Assembly: GCA_015654695.1 (NCBI GenBank)
Contig: JAATGJ010000021.1
Location: 1 to 64,000 of the forward strand
Length of the DNA: 64,000 bases
Origin: Chitinophagales bacterium
GTDB taxonomy: Bacteria; Bacteroidota; Bacteroidia; Chitinophagales; Chitinophagaceae
Reading direction: 5' to 3'
How positions within the stretch are numbered: the stretch's first letter is position 1; each line of letters starts with the position of its first letter. Shown in pieces: positions 34,747-43,492 of this stretch. The notes beneath the pieces were generated by a model. It saw nothing but the letters and a program-made list of their open reading frames with translations, was not told the origin of the DNA and did not search any database. The translations under genes were made by a program, and so were the position numbers.

Positions 34747-36267
34747 ATGTTCCTTAAGTTATTCACCTCTTATTGCTTAATTCTATTTTTCCTGATCAGT
34801 TGCCAAAGAGATCCAGTCAGCAATTCCCCGGTTCCATCCTCTTCCGGGGCTGTTTTTAATATGTCTGGAATGTGCGACTTGAGTCGTTTGTATGGAAAAT
34901 ATGTAAGGGATAGCTTGCTTAATGATACTCATTATTTTTATACAGTAATAAATGTAATAATTCCTGGCACTTATGAAATTTATACAGATACGGTAAACGG
35001 AATTTACTTTCGCTCCACTGGGACCTTTGACTCTGTGGGCCGGAAACCTGTCAAACTCATGGGTTATGGCAAACCACTATCGACTGGGGTTAGCGAGTTT
35101 ATTGTTCACTATGATTCATCCGCTTGCATGTTTAGGTTAACCACTCTTCCCAACCCTTTTGTCCCAACAAATACCGGCGATAGTACAACATTATTTTTTG
35201 GAAGCCGGGATGGATATTTTTATGCTGTTAATGCCACAAGTGGTACAGTGAAATGGCGGTATCCTATGGGCCTAACGACTACTCCTGCATTATCCGATAC
35301 TGTAGTATATGCCCCTAGTTTGGACCACAATCTGTATGCACTCAATGCAAAAACCGGAAGGTTTAAATGGACTGTTTATACAGGGGGCTGGAACGGGAAT
35401 GAAGTCCAGGCGCCGTTTGCTGACAATGGAAGGGTATATTTTACCTGTAACAACATGAAAGCTTACTCTATTGATACAACGCTTAGTTGCAATACTAATA
35501 TCTGTTTCCCACAAACAAAATGGATTTTTACCGCCAGTAATGAGTTTTCAGGTCAAATAAACGCATCAGTTGTTAAAAATGGAACGATGTTTTTTGGTGT
35601 TGACACAACATTTTATGCAATAGAAGCTCTTTCAGGCATTGTAAAATGGAAAACCATAATTCCTGAATGGTGTGCAGGCAACAGCCCTTCAGTAATAGAT
35701 GGTGTTGTATATCTAACCGGTGGTGTAAACGCAGTATATGCGCTAAATGCCCAGACCGGCCATCAAATTTGGAAATATACTATTCCTTTAGCCTTAAACG
35801 GAGGTACAAAATTTTCATCCCCTACAGTAGCCAATGGTACCGTTTATTTCGCATTGGATTCGCTTGCGTTTGTCACTGGCCAGCTATGTGCCTTAGATGC
35901 CGCGAGTGGCATGCTTAAATGGAAATCTAAGATTGAGTTTTTAGAATCAACTCACAGATTTTATCCTGTAACCGGGAATGGACTGGTTTATTGTCCTAGT
36001 TATGATGGCTACATAAACGCATGGGATGCAACCAATGGCAGATTAATGTGGCGGCATCCTATACCAGAAGGCGCTAGCAATCCTGTTGTCGTTAAGAATA
36101 TAATTTATGTTGGTTCTCATCTGGGTCACATTTATGCAATAAATGCAGTATCAGGGAATTTAATTTGGAAAAAGAAGATAGCAGGTGCAACCAACACTTC
36201 TGGTATAGCAGTAACTGATTTTAGAGGCAATGTATATCATTCAGGAGAATCGGGCCATCAGGATTAG
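34747..36267 (+). CDS. PQQ-like (WD/BamB-type) beta-propeller lipoprotein
   Basis: 506 residues with a lipoprotein signal ending FLISC (Cys19). After about 130 residues there are seven or so PQQ-enzyme-type repeats: FYAVNATSGTVKWRYPMG, LYALNAKTGRFKWTVYTG, FYAIEALSGIVKWKT, VYALNAQTGHQIWKY, LCALDAASGMLKWKS, INAWDATNGRLMWRH and IYAINAVSGNLIWKKKIAG. The tryptophan-docking motif is clear. No catalytic residues of PQQ dehydrogenases are seen, so this is a binding or scaffold propeller. Confidence 0.87.
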   Translation: MFLKLFTSYCLILFFLISCQRDPVSNSPVPSSSGAVFNMSGMCDLSRLYGKYVRDSLLNDTHYFYTVINVIIPGTYEIYTDTVNGIYFRSTGTFDSVGRKPVKLMGYGKPLSTGVSEFIVHYDSSACMFRLTTLPNPFVPTNTGDSTTLFFGSRDGYFYAVNATSGTVKWRYPMGLTTTPALSDTVVYAPSLDHNLYALNAKTGRFKWTVYTGGWNGNEVQAPFADNGRVYFTCNNMKAYSIDTTLSCNTNICFPQTKWIFTASNEFSGQINASVVKNGTMFFGVDTTFYAIEALSGIVKWKTIIPEWCAGNSPSVIDGVVYLTGGVNAVYALNAQTGHQIWKYTIPLALNGGTKFSSPTVANGTVYFALDSLAFVTGQLCALDAASGMLKWKSKIEFLESTHRFYPVTGNGLVYCPSYDGYINAWDATNGRLMWRHPIPEGASNPVVVKNIIYVGSHLGHIYAINAVSGNLIWKKKIAGATNTSGIAVTDFRGNVYHSGESGHQD

Positions 36268-36324
36268 AAATCTTATTCTATCCATATTAATAAATTTCTC
36301 AAAATTTCGAATCAAAATAAAACA

Positions 36325-37380
36325 ATGAGAAGATTGAAATGTATCGTAAAAGTCATGGTAGTCGCTGTACTTATACCGACAACCTTCTGCTGCAATAAAG
36401 TTAATGATACCCAGAATCCAACAATTACAGTAAGTACTATGGCAGGAAGCACAAAAGGCTTTGCGGATGGCAGTGGGAACATCGCACAATTTTATTCCCC
36501 TGCTGGTGTGTGCGTTGATGCGTTGGGAAATGTTTACGTGGCAGATAAGGATAATGACATGATTCGAAAAATCTCCCCATCAGGTATGGTCAGCACTCTT
36601 GCAGGTAGTTCCAGAGGCTATGCAGATGGCAGCGCAAGTACTGCAAAATTTTTTGCCCCTACAGGGGTATGCGTGGATCTAGATGGAAATGTTTATGTGG
36701 CAGATATGTCTAATCACAGAATCCGCAAAATCACGCCAAACGGTGTAGTGAGTACCCTGGCAGGCAGTTCACCGGGCTTCGCGGAAGGCAGTGGAAGCGC
36801 TGCTAAATTTTATTATCCAGTCGGGTTATGTGTCGATCTGCTGGGTAATATATATGTTGCAGAGGAGTTTAATAACAGGATACGCAAAATCACGCCGGCC
36901 GGTGTGGTAAGTACGTTTGCAGGAAGCGGCGGAGGAAATGCAGACGGTAATGCAAGCACCGCAAAATTTAATAATCCTACAGGGATATGCATAGATCTCC
37001 AGGGGAATTTCTATGTGACAGACTACTCCAGTAACAGAATCCGTAAAATAACCCCTGCCGGTATGGTCAGCACTCTTGCAGGCAGTACAGAAGGGTTCGC
37101 AGATGGAACCGGAACCGCTGCACTCTTTGACCATCCCTTCGGACTTTGTGTAGATAAACAAGGGAATATTTATATCGCAGATATGTGGAATTCAAAAATC
37201 CGAAAAATCACTCCAGTTGGCGAGGTAAGTACATTTACAGGGAGCGTATCCGGTTCCGTAGATGGCAACTTAAACACTGCGCTATTTGGTAGTCCCTGTG
37301 GCATCTGCATTGATTCTAACGGAGATCTTTATATAGTAGATGCTACTCACCACAAAATCCGCAAGATTGATTTTAAATAG
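36325..37380 (+). CDS. NHL-repeat beta-propeller lipoprotein
   Basis: 351 residues with a lipoprotein-like signal ending TTFCC (adjacent Cys). Six NHL repeats of about 55 residues follow, each with STLAGSxxGxADGxG or similar, then a PxGVCVDxxGNVYVAD variant and NxRIRKITPxG. The repeats cover the whole mature chain. A surface propeller of unknown ligand, related in plan to 17634-19100. It follows the PQQ-like lipoprotein by 57 bp. Confidence 0.85.
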   Translation: MRRLKCIVKVMVVAVLIPTTFCCNKVNDTQNPTITVSTMAGSTKGFADGSGNIAQFYSPAGVCVDALGNVYVADKDNDMIRKISPSGMVSTLAGSSRGYADGSASTAKFFAPTGVCVDLDGNVYVADMSNHRIRKITPNGVVSTLAGSSPGFAEGSGSAAKFYYPVGLCVDLLGNIYVAEEFNNRIRKITPAGVVSTFAGSGGGNADGNASTAKFNNPTGICIDLQGNFYVTDYSSNRIRKITPAGMVSTLAGSTEGFADGTGTAALFDHPFGLCVDKQGNIYIADMWNSKIRKITPVGEVSTFTGSVSGSVDGNLNTALFGSPCGICIDSNGDLYIVDATHHKIRKIDFK

Positions 37381-37435
37381 AGGTTTTAATGGTGGCAAAA
37401 AATGTAATTCGAATTTTTTAATTTAATCCATAATA

Positions 37436-37573
37436 ATGCGTACCCCTGATCTTCGTCTTTGCCTGTTGGCATTGTCTTTCATTCCAGTTTTAGCTTCAGC
37501 CAAAAAAATTACAAAATCCACACAGGAATTTGAGTGGAGCACGGCAAGATTAACTAACGGCGCCAGCCTCTAA
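37436..37573 (+). CDS. Possible small secreted peptide or gene remnant
   Basis: A 45-codon ORF starting ATG: MRTPDLRLCLLALSFIPVLA, then SAKKITKSTQEFEWSTARLT, then NGASL and a stop. The first 22 residues form a credible signal peptide with an ASA-K cleavage site. It could be a tiny secreted peptide or the 5' remnant of a larger secreted protein. No homologue is recognised. Confidence 0.3.
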   Translation: MRTPDLRLCLLALSFIPVLASAKKITKSTQEFEWSTARLTNGASL

Positions 37574-37678
37574 TTGCATACTTAATAAGGTGGAGACATA
37601 GTATTGACTGAGAATCAGGCTTTCAAAATCATGCTTTAATTGATTTTACGTTGCCGCGTATCCCCACCAGGACAAAAA

Positions 37679-37708
37679 GAACCCGTCAAACTTATGTTTG
37701 ACGGGTTC
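37679..37708. terminator. Bidirectional terminator after the M28 peptidase gene
   Basis: 13-bp perfect stem GAACCCGTCAAAC/GTTTGACGGGTTC with a 4-base loop. It is followed by TTTTTA on the plus strand and TTTTTG on the minus strand. Confidence 0.88.
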
Positions 37709-37732
37709 TTTTTATAGTTGCAATTTTTTATG

Positions 37733-39319
37733 CTAAAATCCCCGCTGCTGTGTTCCTCTTGGTTGCGGCAATTCTTTTCTCGGTAGTTTTTCATCCCGTT
37801 GTGCCGTGTTATAAACAAAAGCCGCAACAATAGTAGCGATCTGCTTCAGGTCATCTGCTATCAAGTGATCATACGAATCCATATTGGTATGGTGTGTACG
37901 GGTATCATATTCTATCTCATCCTGTATAAATTGAAAACCCGGAAGCCCCACTGCATCAAATGACTGGTGATCGGTGCCACCCGTATTGGATATAGTTATT
38001 GTTTTTGCACCAAGATCATTGAACGGCTGCAGCCATTGAGCAAAAATATCTTTTACCTTATCATTACCCTGCAGGTAAATACCCCTTACTTTTCCCGTAC
38101 CATTGTCTATATTAAAATACGAGGAGAATTTTGCATGTTCCGGTTTTAGTTCCATCGTAGCCGGATCAGCAAAATGATTTTTTACATATCCCCTTGAACC
38201 CAGTAAACCCTGCTCTTCACCATTCCACAATGCTATGCGGATAGTACGGCGGGGTTTTATTCCCAGTGTTTTTAAAATACGGATAGCCTCCATCATTACC
38301 GAACAGCCTGCGGCGTTATCAGTAGCGCCGGTGGCTCCCTGCCAGCTATCCAGGTGTCCGCCGAGCATAACGACTTCTTCCTTTAAAGAAGGATCTGTTC
38401 CTTTTATTTCCGCGATCACATTATACCCTTTTGTATCCCTGGCACTCAGAGATGTTTTTACTTCCGTTTCTATCTTTACGGGTATGCCTGCTTTTGCTAA
38501 CCTGCAAATGGTCATGTAATCTTCAAAAGCCACCATGATATCTAAAAAGTTATCGGGTGATGTGGCAGCATAAGCACCGCCGCCCTGTACAAATAAAGTT
38601 CCGTCATGTCCTCGCGGGCTTGTGCTTAAAACGGCAACAGCTCCTTCTTTATCCGCCATTTCTTTTAATTTATTAACGAGTTGTGCGGGTCCCTGGCTGC
38701 GTTGAAACTGTTCACGCCGCCGACGCATTTCGGCTGTATCGCCTCCGCCTTGCTGGCGTGGTTGCTGTGGTTTTGCGTTAGCCATTTTATCCAGCTCTTC
38801 ATCTGTATAGCGGCCGGCATCTGCTTTGAAAGTTTGTTTCAGCGTATCCGTTCTGTTCATGATAAGTATTTTTCCTTTCAGCTTACCACGGTATTGTTCC
38901 AGTTCAACAGAATCTTTAGCTGTGATCAGCAATACTTCCGCATTCTGCAAACCATTGGTTCCCTTTGTCCATGTTTTGGGAAATGCTATCAATGGACGAT
39001 AGTAAGGCGCTGTCATGGCAACATAGCTTTTTTGCAGTTCCCAGCTTTTGCCAAATTCACCCCATGGTTCCAGCGATGCATTTTCTAAGCCCCATTTTTT
39101 TAATTCGGTGATAGCCCAGTTGGCTGCGCGGTCATAACCGGGAGATTTGGTAAGTCTCGGACCGCTAACATCAGTAAGTTGAAAAGCGATGTCCATTACT
39201 TTGGAATTGTTCAGCCCTTCATTCCTGATCTTATTCATCATATCTGTGTCCACTTTTTCCTGTGCGGATACAAAACCGGCAATAAAAATTAATAAAAGAA
39301 CAATAGCAGATTTTCTCAT
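37733..39319 (-). CDS. Secreted M28 family aminopeptidase
   Basis: 528 residues with a signal peptide (1-19, FVSAQ). A PA domain is inserted (about 105-290) and carries a charged Gln/Arg-rich loop (QPRQQGGGDTAEMRRRREQF). The M28 core has all five zinc ligands: His in LGGHLDSWQG, Asp in GATDNAAG, the catalytic Glu plus Glu ligand in WNGEEQGLLGS, Asp in FNIDNGTGK and His in NTGGTDHQSFD. Probably a broad zinc aminopeptidase or carboxypeptidase acting on periplasmic peptides. Confidence 0.9.
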   Translation of the reverse strand: MRKSAIVLLLIFIAGFVSAQEKVDTDMMNKIRNEGLNNSKVMDIAFQLTDVSGPRLTKSPGYDRAANWAITELKKWGLENASLEPWGEFGKSWELQKSYVAMTAPYYRPLIAFPKTWTKGTNGLQNAEVLLITAKDSVELEQYRGKLKGKILIMNRTDTLKQTFKADAGRYTDEELDKMANAKPQQPRQQGGGDTAEMRRRREQFQRSQGPAQLVNKLKEMADKEGAVAVLSTSPRGHDGTLFVQGGGAYAATSPDNFLDIMVAFEDYMTICRLAKAGIPVKIETEVKTSLSARDTKGYNVIAEIKGTDPSLKEEVVMLGGHLDSWQGATGATDNAAGCSVMMEAIRILKTLGIKPRRTIRIALWNGEEQGLLGSRGYVKNHFADPATMELKPEHAKFSSYFNIDNGTGKVRGIYLQGNDKVKDIFAQWLQPFNDLGAKTITISNTGGTDHQSFDAVGLPGFQFIQDEIEYDTRTHHTNMDSYDHLIADDLKQIATIVAAFVYNTAQRDEKLPRKELPQPRGTQQRGF

Positions 39320-39491
39320 GTGTATAATTTTTTGGAAGCCGGAAGTTAATGGTTTTCCTGTTTGACAGTCCGGAGAAATGATGAATGGGGTATGGTTTTA
39401 TCAAAACAAATACCTTGTTGCGGGTATTTCATGATAACTTAATGATGTTCACCTTTACCAGTCAGCCAACTACTCATTTAAAATTTTATTC

Positions 39492-40028
39492 ATGCAAAAC
39501 AAATATTTTTTCACTGCGATGATCATCTCTATGACTTTACAGGCCTGTGATTCCAAAACGAAATCCATTTCCCTGCCCCAGCCGCCCGCTTCAGTAAAGG
39601 CAGTGCTTGATGAACTAAAAGGTAAAAAATACCAGGTTGAAAAAGCAGGTACTCATAGTGTTTTTGAAAACGACAAAGGAATTGAATGGCTGGAACCGAA
39701 AGAGGAAAATAAATTCGAAAAACAAATAGTTGATGAAGAAAAGACCCTCCAGCTTGATTTTGTAAATGATACCGCTGTTACAGTCACCGCCAAAGACAAA
39801 ACATACAGTGGCACCTACAAAGCGGATGATATAGTAAAAGAGGACGAGAAGCCCGGTATTAAACTCCGTATCTCCTATATAAATGAAGAATTCAAATTCG
39901 GTGATGGCCCGGCCACGGAAGTTACTTATACTTACCTGGTGGAAGGCATCAGCGACAAGAGCCTTCTACTGGAAACGCCAAGAAGTATGAACAGGCGAAA
40001 GATTGTGGTGTTGATGAATAAAATGTGA
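39492..40028 (+). CDS. Hypothetical lipoprotein
   Basis: 178 residues with a lipoprotein signal ending TLQAC (Cys19). The mature part is charged, with beta strands (KTLQLDFVNDTAVTVTAKDK) and no recognised motif. It converges with the DUF3347 gene, with only 10 bp between them. Function unknown. Confidence 0.65.
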   Translation: MQNKYFFTAMIISMTLQACDSKTKSISLPQPPASVKAVLDELKGKKYQVEKAGTHSVFENDKGIEWLEPKEENKFEKQIVDEEKTLQLDFVNDTAVTVTAKDKTYSGTYKADDIVKEDEKPGIKLRISYINEEFKFGDGPATEVTYTYLVEGISDKSLLLETPRSMNRRKIVVLMNKM

Positions 40029-40038
40029 TAGTACGACA

Positions 40039-40677
40039 TTACTTTTTGCCCGTAGTATCTGCCTGTACAAAGTTGATGGTATCCCTGGGTCCGCCACATT
40101 CCAGCATCTTGCTTTTATATTTAGGGTGCATAGTACCCAGGTAAGGGTTGCGTACCGCGTTACTGGAGCTGAGCCAATAACCTGGAATTTCGTCATTAAA
40201 TGCCATAGGACATTCCTGGTAATATATCTTTCCCTGGTCATATTTCACCGTAATGAAAAGTGTGCGGAGATTGTCTGTAAGGCTATTTAATGCTTCCCTT
40301 TTTTTATCAAGAGCGGGTTGCTGAAGTATATTATCTGTCTCAGCTTTTGAATTGGCCAGGAAGGCTAAAGATGTTTCATAGATCAGGGTGTCTTTTTGCA
40401 ATTCATTTATCCTTAGATGATCAAGGGTCGTCTTTAGTTGTGACGCATATTTATTTACCAGGGAAGTATCCCAATTGACAAAAGCTTCTGTCATGCTGTA
40501 ATACGCATGTAAAACTGAATCTATAGACCGGTTGAAGTCGGGGCTATGCTTACTTACAGAAACAGGCACGGGCTTAGGCCCCTTATCAGGACTCTTTCTG
40601 CCCCGGAAGTAAAAGAACCAGATATACCCAATAAACAGTAACAGTAAAATGCCGAGAATGCCTAAAATCTTCTTCAT
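40039..40677 (-). CDS. DUF3347-domain protein, membrane anchored
   Basis: 212 residues: an N-terminal membrane segment (4-25), then a helical domain (about 45-140). It ends with the signature IYYQECPMAFNDEIPGYWLS, SSNAVRNPYLGTMHPKYKSK, ML ECG. This C-terminal CPM...YW...NPY...M..CG pattern is typical of the DUF3347 family, often found with copper/heavy-metal efflux proteins; Cys and Met residues may bind copper. No efflux genes are adjacent. Confidence 0.75.
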   Translation of the reverse strand: MKKILGILGILLLLFIGYIWFFYFRGRKSPDKGPKPVPVSVSKHSPDFNRSIDSVLHAYYSMTEAFVNWDTSLVNKYASQLKTTLDHLRINELQKDTLIYETSLAFLANSKAETDNILQQPALDKKREALNSLTDNLRTLFITVKYDQGKIYYQECPMAFNDEIPGYWLSSSNAVRNPYLGTMHPKYKSKMLECGGPRDTINFVQADTTGKK

Positions 40678-40733
40678 TTAGTTAAAAAATTTCATGCTAA
40701 GATAATCATCAATGGCCGCAAGTTTTAATCCTT

Positions 40734-40741
40734 TATTTTTG
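40734..40741 (+). promoter_or_regulatory. -7 promoter element upstream of the four-helix-bundle gene
   Basis: Perfect TATTTTTG about 100 bp before ATG 40844; no good -33 match. The inverted repeat at 40754-40780 lies between it and the gene. Confidence 0.35.
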
Positions 40742-40753
40742 CGGTCTGAAAAC

Positions 40754-40780
40754 GTGAATAGTGAATGGTCAAAAGTGAAT
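40754..40780 (+). repeat. Left inverted repeat flanking the four-helix-bundle gene
   Basis: GTGAATAGTGAATGGT then CAAAAGTGAAT. Its reverse complement (ACCATTCACTATTCAC) nearly recurs at the other side of the gene. Confidence 0.6.
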
Positions 40781-40843
40781 ATGAGACTCCAAAAAAACAG
40801 ATTTTCTTTTAACTAAAAACTTGTTACCCATATAACCTATGTT

Positions 40844-41194
40844 ATGTTCTTGCAATTAAATCATCAAAAATTACAGATTTATTCTGTATCCCGGCAATTT
40901 GTGCTGGAATGCTACAAGCTTACCAAATCACTGCCTTCGGATGAAAAATTTGGCATGATAAGCCAGATAAGAAGAGCGGCTTTATCAGTTCACCTAAATA
41001 TTGCTGAAAGAGCATCAAGAAAGTCAGAAGCGGAGCGAAAAAGGTATTTTGAGATTTCAAGAGGCTCAGTTGTAGAAATAGATGCCGCCTTAGATGTAGC
41101 TAATGACCTGGAATACCTGTCAGTAATTGATACAACCAAATTGGGTGAAACCATGATCTCTTGCTTCAAATTACTTACAGGCCTGATCAAATAA
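40844..41194 (+). CDS. Four-helix-bundle protein (S23/23S rRNA intervening-sequence family)
   Basis: 116 residues of the S23 / Avd-like four-helix-bundle family. Signature segments are LKIYSVSRQFVLECYKLTKS-like at the N-terminus (QIYSVSRQFVLECYKLTKSL), LPSDEKFGMISQIRRAALSV, HLNIAERASRKSEAERKRYF and EISRGSVVEIDAALDVANDL. Members are basic, form pentamers and are known from 23S rRNA intervening sequences, where their role is unclear. Here there is no rRNA or retroelement nearby; instead the gene is bracketed by inverted GTGAATAG-type repeats. Confidence 0.88.
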   Translation: MFLQLNHQKLQIYSVSRQFVLECYKLTKSLPSDEKFGMISQIRRAALSVHLNIAERASRKSEAERKRYFEISRGSVVEIDAALDVANDLEYLSVIDTTKLGETMISCFKLLTGLIK

Positions 41195-41204
41195 GACTCT
41201 AAAC

Positions 41205-41238
41205 ATTCACCATTCACTATTTACTATTCACTATTCAT
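41205..41238 (+). repeat. Right inverted repeat (ATTCACT series) flanking the four-helix-bundle gene
   Basis: ATTCACCATTCACTATTTAC then TATTCACTATTCAT, an imperfect tandem of ATTCACT/ATTTACT units ending 3 bp before the ABC-F start codon. It is the inverted partner of 40754-40780. Confidence 0.6.
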
Positions 41239-41241
41239 TTT

Positions 41242-43287
41242 ATGCTGGCAGGATTTCAAAATGTAACATTCGAATTTGGTGCGAGAGCTATTGTGGAAGA
41301 AGCCACATGGCATATTCAACCTGGTGAACGGATTGGCCTGATCGGCTACAACGGGACGGGAAAATCCACTTTATTAAAGCTATTGGTAGGCGAATACCAG
41401 CCCTCAAAAGGAACGGTAGAAAGAAGCCGTACCACCAGCATCGGGTATTTGCACCAGGACCTGTTAAGTTTTGATACTAATGATTCTATCCTACAGGTAG
41501 CCATGAGTGCTTTTGAAAGGGTACTTCAACTAGAAAAAGAAATTGAAGAGATCGGCAAAGAGTTAGAAAAAACAGGTGATGAAAAAACCCTGCATGAATA
41601 TACTGATCGCCTGCATGAATTAGAAACGCTTGGCGGTTATAATATTCATCATAAAACAGAAGAAGTATTGCAGGGGCTGGGCTTTGAGAATGCTGCTTTG
41701 CAAAGGCCTTATAAAGAATTCAGCGGTGGATGGCGGATGAGGGTGTTGCTGGCGAAAATGATATTGCAGCAGCCTGATCTTTTGTTGTTGGATGAACCTA
41801 CCAACCACCTTGACCTTCCTTCTATCGAATGGCTGGAAAAATATTTATTGCATTACCAGGGATCGGTGGTGATCGTAAGCCATGATAAATATTTCCTGAA
41901 TCGAATGGTGACCAAGATCGTTGAAGTGTACCAGCAGGAATTACATATCTACAATGGCAACTATGATTATTATGAAAAAGAAAAAGCCATCAGGGTAGAA
42001 ATGCAGCAAAAGGCGTATGAAAACCAACAGGACTATATTCGCCAGAATGAACGCTTGGTAGAACGATTCAGGGCAAAAGCCAGTAAGGCAGCCATGGCGC
42101 AAAGTATCATGAAAAAATTAGACAAGCTGGATCGTATAGAAGATGCAGAAATAGAGCGACCGAATATCAGGATCAATTTCCGTGTGGATAAAACACCGGG
42201 AAGGGTGCTGGTAGAATTGAAACATGTTTCCAAAGCATTTGGAGAAAATGTGATCATTGAAAATTCATCTGTTGAAATTGACAGGGGCGATAAGATCGCG
42301 TTGATCGGCGCCAACGGAAAAGGTAAATCAACATTGCTCCGCATTATCGCCGGCGTAGAAAATTTCAGCAAAGGCGAAAGAAAATGGGGACATAACGTTG
42401 AAGAAAGTTTTTATGCGCAACACCAGTTGGAAGCATTGAACGTAAACAATACCATTCTTGATGAAATGAAAGAATGTGGCAGCCAGATGAATGAACTGGA
42501 ACTACGTGGCCTGCTGGGTTGTTTTTTATTCAGTGGTGATGATTCGGATAAAAAGATCAAAATATTAAGTGGTGGAGAAAAAGCAAGAGTAGCATTGGCA
42601 AAAACGATTGTCAGCAAAGCCAACTTCCTGATGCTGGATGAACCGACCAACCACCTTGACATGCACAGCTGCGACCTGCTGATAGATGCGTTGACCAAAT
42701 ATGAAGGCAGTATGATCCTTGTAAGCCATGATCGTTACTTTGTTTCTAAAACAGCCAATAAAATATGGGAGATCATTGATCATGAAATAAAAGAATTCAA
42801 AGGCGGCTATGAGGAATATGTAGCATGGAAAGAAAGGATGGCGAAACAGGAAAAGGAACAAGCAGCAAAGGACAAGGCACAAGGAACAAGGGACAAGGAA
42901 CAAGGAGGAAAGAATAAAAAATCAGAAGCCGGAAGTCAGAAGCCGGAAGTCGGAAAGCAGAAGACCGAAAAGCCGAACGAATCAAAGGGTTCAAATCAGG
43001 CATCCGGTATCCGGCATCACTCTTCTCCTCCTATTAATAAAGACGATAAAAAAGAACTGCAAAAGCAGCAAAAAATATTTCAGCAACTGGAAGAAAGAAT
43101 AGCAACACTGAATAAAAAGAAAAGTGAACTGGAGGCCTCGTTGGTTGATCCGGCTATTTATTCTGATAAAACAAAATTCGTACAGGCCGAATCAGATTAT
43201 AAAAAGTCAGGTGATGAGTTAGCTAAACTTAATGCTGAATACGAAAAAGTATTTGAAACCATTATGCAACTGGAGGCCAAACAATAG
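41242..43287 (+). CDS. ABC-F family ATPase (Uup/EttA-like)
   Basis: 681 residues with two ABC domains and no membrane part. Domain 1: Walker A GYNGTGKS (35-42), signature FSGGWRMRV, Walker B LLLLDEPTNHLD. An inter-domain helical linker includes YDYYEKEKAIRVEMQQKAYE. Domain 2: GANGKGKS, LSGGEKARVALA, FLMLDEPTNHLD. A C-terminal coiled coil (about 600-681, QKIFQQLEERIATLNKKKSE) is Uup-like. ABC-F proteins act at the ribosomal E/P site or, for Uup, in DNA/translation quality control. Residues about 538-594 are an unusual low-complexity linker that appears to derive from an intergenic-type repeat (see findings). Confidence 0.93.
   Translation: MLAGFQNVTFEFGARAIVEEATWHIQPGERIGLIGYNGTGKSTLLKLLVGEYQPSKGTVERSRTTSIGYLHQDLLSFDTNDSILQVAMSAFERVLQLEKEIEEIGKELEKTGDEKTLHEYTDRLHELETLGGYNIHHKTEEVLQGLGFENAALQRPYKEFSGGWRMRVLLAKMILQQPDLLLLDEPTNHLDLPSIEWLEKYLLHYQGSVVIVSHDKYFLNRMVTKIVEVYQQELHIYNGNYDYYEKEKAIRVEMQQKAYENQQDYIRQNERLVERFRAKASKAAMAQSIMKKLDKLDRIEDAEIERPNIRINFRVDKTPGRVLVELKHVSKAFGENVIIENSSVEIDRGDKIALIGANGKGKSTLLRIIAGVENFSKGERKWGHNVEESFYAQHQLEALNVNNTILDEMKECGSQMNELELRGLLGCFLFSGDDSDKKIKILSGGEKARVALAKTIVSKANFLMLDEPTNHLDMHSCDLLIDALTKYEGSMILVSHDRYFVSKTANKIWEIIDHEIKEFKGGYEEYVAWKERMAKQEKEQAAKDKAQGTRDKEQGGKNKKSEAGSQKPEVGKQKTEKPNESKGSNQASGIRHHSSPPINKDDKKELQKQQKIFQQLEERIATLNKKKSELEASLVDPAIYSDKTKFVQAESDYKKSGDELAKLNAEYEKVFETIMQLEAKQ
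42855..43025 (+). repeat. Low-complexity repeat within the ABC-F coding sequence
   Basis: A run of (CAAGGGA/CAAGGAA/CAAGGCA) units, then GAAGCCGGAAGTCAGAAGCC and GGAAGTCGG units, then CATCCGGTATCCGGCATCAC. Similar GAAGTCGGA / GAAGTCAGA units are intergenic between rplT and rpmI (24697-24754, minus strand). Confidence 0.55.
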
Positions 43288-43366
43288 CCACTTAATTACC
43301 TTAATAAGGATTTCATCGTCATACAATACCTTGCTCCGGTAGAAACGTGATTTTTTATTTAAACGG

Positions 43367-43397
43367 CCGTTCCCATTAATTTGGAACGGTCTTTTTT
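43367..43397 (+). terminator. Terminator after the ABC-F gene
   Basis: Stem CCGTTCC/GGAACGG with a 9-base loop, followed by TCTTTTTT; 80 bp after the stop. Confidence 0.8.
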
Positions 43398-43492
43398 ATA
43401 TAAACCTTATTCGCTGCAACAAAAGGGTTGTAAATTGTGTTAATTCAGCAATCACAACTATTCTCCATTTACTAAATAAAGTTATTGACCTG

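Larger units (their letters stand above)
37381..37732. other. Gap with a possible small ORF and a bidirectional terminator
   Basis: 352 bp between the NHL lipoprotein and the M28 peptidase 3' end. It holds only the short ORF at 37436-37573 and the strong hairpin at 37679-37708; nothing else is recognised. Confidence 0.5.

Noticed and set aside
40844-41194. Avd protein of a diversity-generating retroelement
   Set aside because: No reverse transcriptase or variable-repeat target is nearby; the sequence fits the general S23 four-helix family.
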